Shown here one piece after another: positions 15,921-16,407 of a stretch of DNA of 16,407 bases. The stretch spans positions 1 through 16,407 of the forward strand of contig JAMOMG010000056.1 of NCBI GenBank assembly GCA_027068695.1. The letters are read 5' to 3'. Position numbers and translations under genes: made by a program. Source of the DNA: Flavobacteriaceae bacterium. Its GTDB lineage: Bacteria > Bacteroidota > Bacteroidia > Flavobacteriales > Flavobacteriaceae. Within the stretch, counting starts at the first letter, position 1, and each line of letters opens with the position of its first letter. Below the pieces are notes generated by a model. The model had not been told where the DNA came from, did no database searches, and saw nothing but the letters and a program-made list of their open reading frames with translations.

Positions 15921-16407
15921 TTTTTTACTTTTTCAATTCTTAAACCTACATCTGTAATACCTTTTAAAGGCTTTTTACCTTCAATATCGTTAGAACTTCT
16001 AGTTGCTTGATAAATATCAAATTTGTAATCTCCTTTTTCAGGAAACACTACATTTTCCTTATAAAAAAGTTTATTTTCTTTAATATCAGTAAATCCTTGC
16101 CCTAACCAATTTCCATATGAGTCTGTCATTTCATACTCTAATGTGTCTATTACTTGGTTTCCACTAGGGAATTCCATTTTTGTGATTAAAAATATTGAAT
16201 TAAACTCATAATCCTTATTATTTCTAATATTAATAAACACATTATTTAGAGAAATAGTATCTCTACTACTAACAATAAAATGAATACTTCTTTCCGAACG
16301 CCACTGATGATTTTCAATAGGTTTATATTGATCATAAACCACATTTGAATTGCAGGATAATACTAAAAATATACTTGCGTATAAACTTATATTTTTAATT
16401 ATTTTGG
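15917..16407 (-). CDS. gldH: Gliding motility lipoprotein GldH (5' end outside window)
   Basis: GldH is one of the lipoproteins required for flavobacterial gliding and for full function of the linked type IX secretion machinery. The visible 162 codons read without stop to the right edge. They include most of a signal peptide and the lipobox 'FLVLSC', with the lipidated Cys codon at 16352-16354, followed by 'NSNVVYDQYKPI'. The body shows the GldH pattern 'DTISLNNVFINIRNNKDYEF', 'FPSGNQVIDTLEYEM', 'GFTDIKENKLFYKE', 'VFPEKGDYKF' and the end 'LKGITDVGLRIEK'. A GTG at 16340-16342 lies after the lipobox cysteine, so it is not the start. The true start is just beyond base 16407. It is the first visible gene of the tight minus-strand operon and overlaps the PBP gene by 4 bases. 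Confidence 0.93.
   Translation of the reverse strand, partial: KIIKNISLYASIFLVLSCNSNVVYDQYKPIENHQWRSERSIHFIVSSRDTISLNNVFINIRNNKDYEFNSIFLITKMEFPSGNQVIDTLEYEMTDSYGNWLGQGFTDIKENKLFYKENVVFPEKGDYKFDIYQATRSSNDIEGKKPLKGITDVGLRIEKVKK

Noticed and set aside
1..16407. Mobile element, CRISPR array, phage or defence system
   Set aside because: No transposase, integrase, cas gene, regularly spaced repeats, terminal inverted repeats or toxin-antitoxin pair was recognised, and the lone tRNA gene is not followed by an integrase or a duplicated tRNA 3' end that I can see.

Overview
The window looks like a chromosomal, housekeeping-type segment from a gliding member of the Bacteroidota, most likely family Flavobacteriaceae. 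The reasons are strong A+T bias, a GldH gliding lipoprotein, upstream boxes of the Bacteroidota type TAnnTTTG (several with TTG 19 bases further upstream) instead of Shine-Dalgarno leaders, several short lipoprotein signal peptides, and a DUF4837-type protein typical of the phylum. I cannot name the genus. I see no transposase, phage gene, CRISPR array, integrase or attachment site.

Left part (1-4985). The 3' end of a class I methyltransferase gene on the plus strand converges on a secreted M1-family metallopeptidase on the minus strand. Upstream of the M1 gene is an apparent two-gene minus-strand unit: a metallo-beta-lactamase-fold hydrolase, then a lipoprotein subtilase. It has a near-consensus promoter box at 4840-4847 and closes with a strong hairpin terminator at 2248-2280. 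Behind it lies a solitary tRNA-Cys(GCA) gene with its own promoter and terminator.

Middle part (4986-7566). folB (dihydroneopterin aldolase, folate pathway) and glnS (glutaminyl-tRNA synthetase) are divergent, and the 150-base gap between them holds a promoter for each. A small 71-codon lipoprotein gene follows glnS and overlaps the convergent DUF4837 gene by 4 bases.

Right part (7563-16407). Seven minus-strand genes are packed almost without spacing: gldH (running off the right edge), class A penicillin-binding protein, AMP-forming acyl-CoA ligase, exodeoxyribonuclease III, OmpA-type lipoprotein, MltD-like lytic transglycosylase with two LysM repeats, and DUF4837 lipoprotein. Junctions are overlaps of 4 or 8 bases or gaps of 1-20 bases, so this is probably one long operon. 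Its theme is the cell envelope: peptidoglycan synthesis (PBP), peptidoglycan cleavage (MltD), peptidoglycan anchoring (OmpA domain) and gliding (GldH). The ligase and the DNA-repair nuclease are the functional outsiders.

I found no convincing new biological system. The points most worth a second look are the uncharacterised DUF4837 gene in a peptidoglycan context, the acyl-CoA ligase inside the envelope operon, a lipoprotein subtilase with a roughly 150-residue insertion between its catalytic Asp and His, and a repeated AATACTT-type motif around the tRNA-Cys and glnS promoters.
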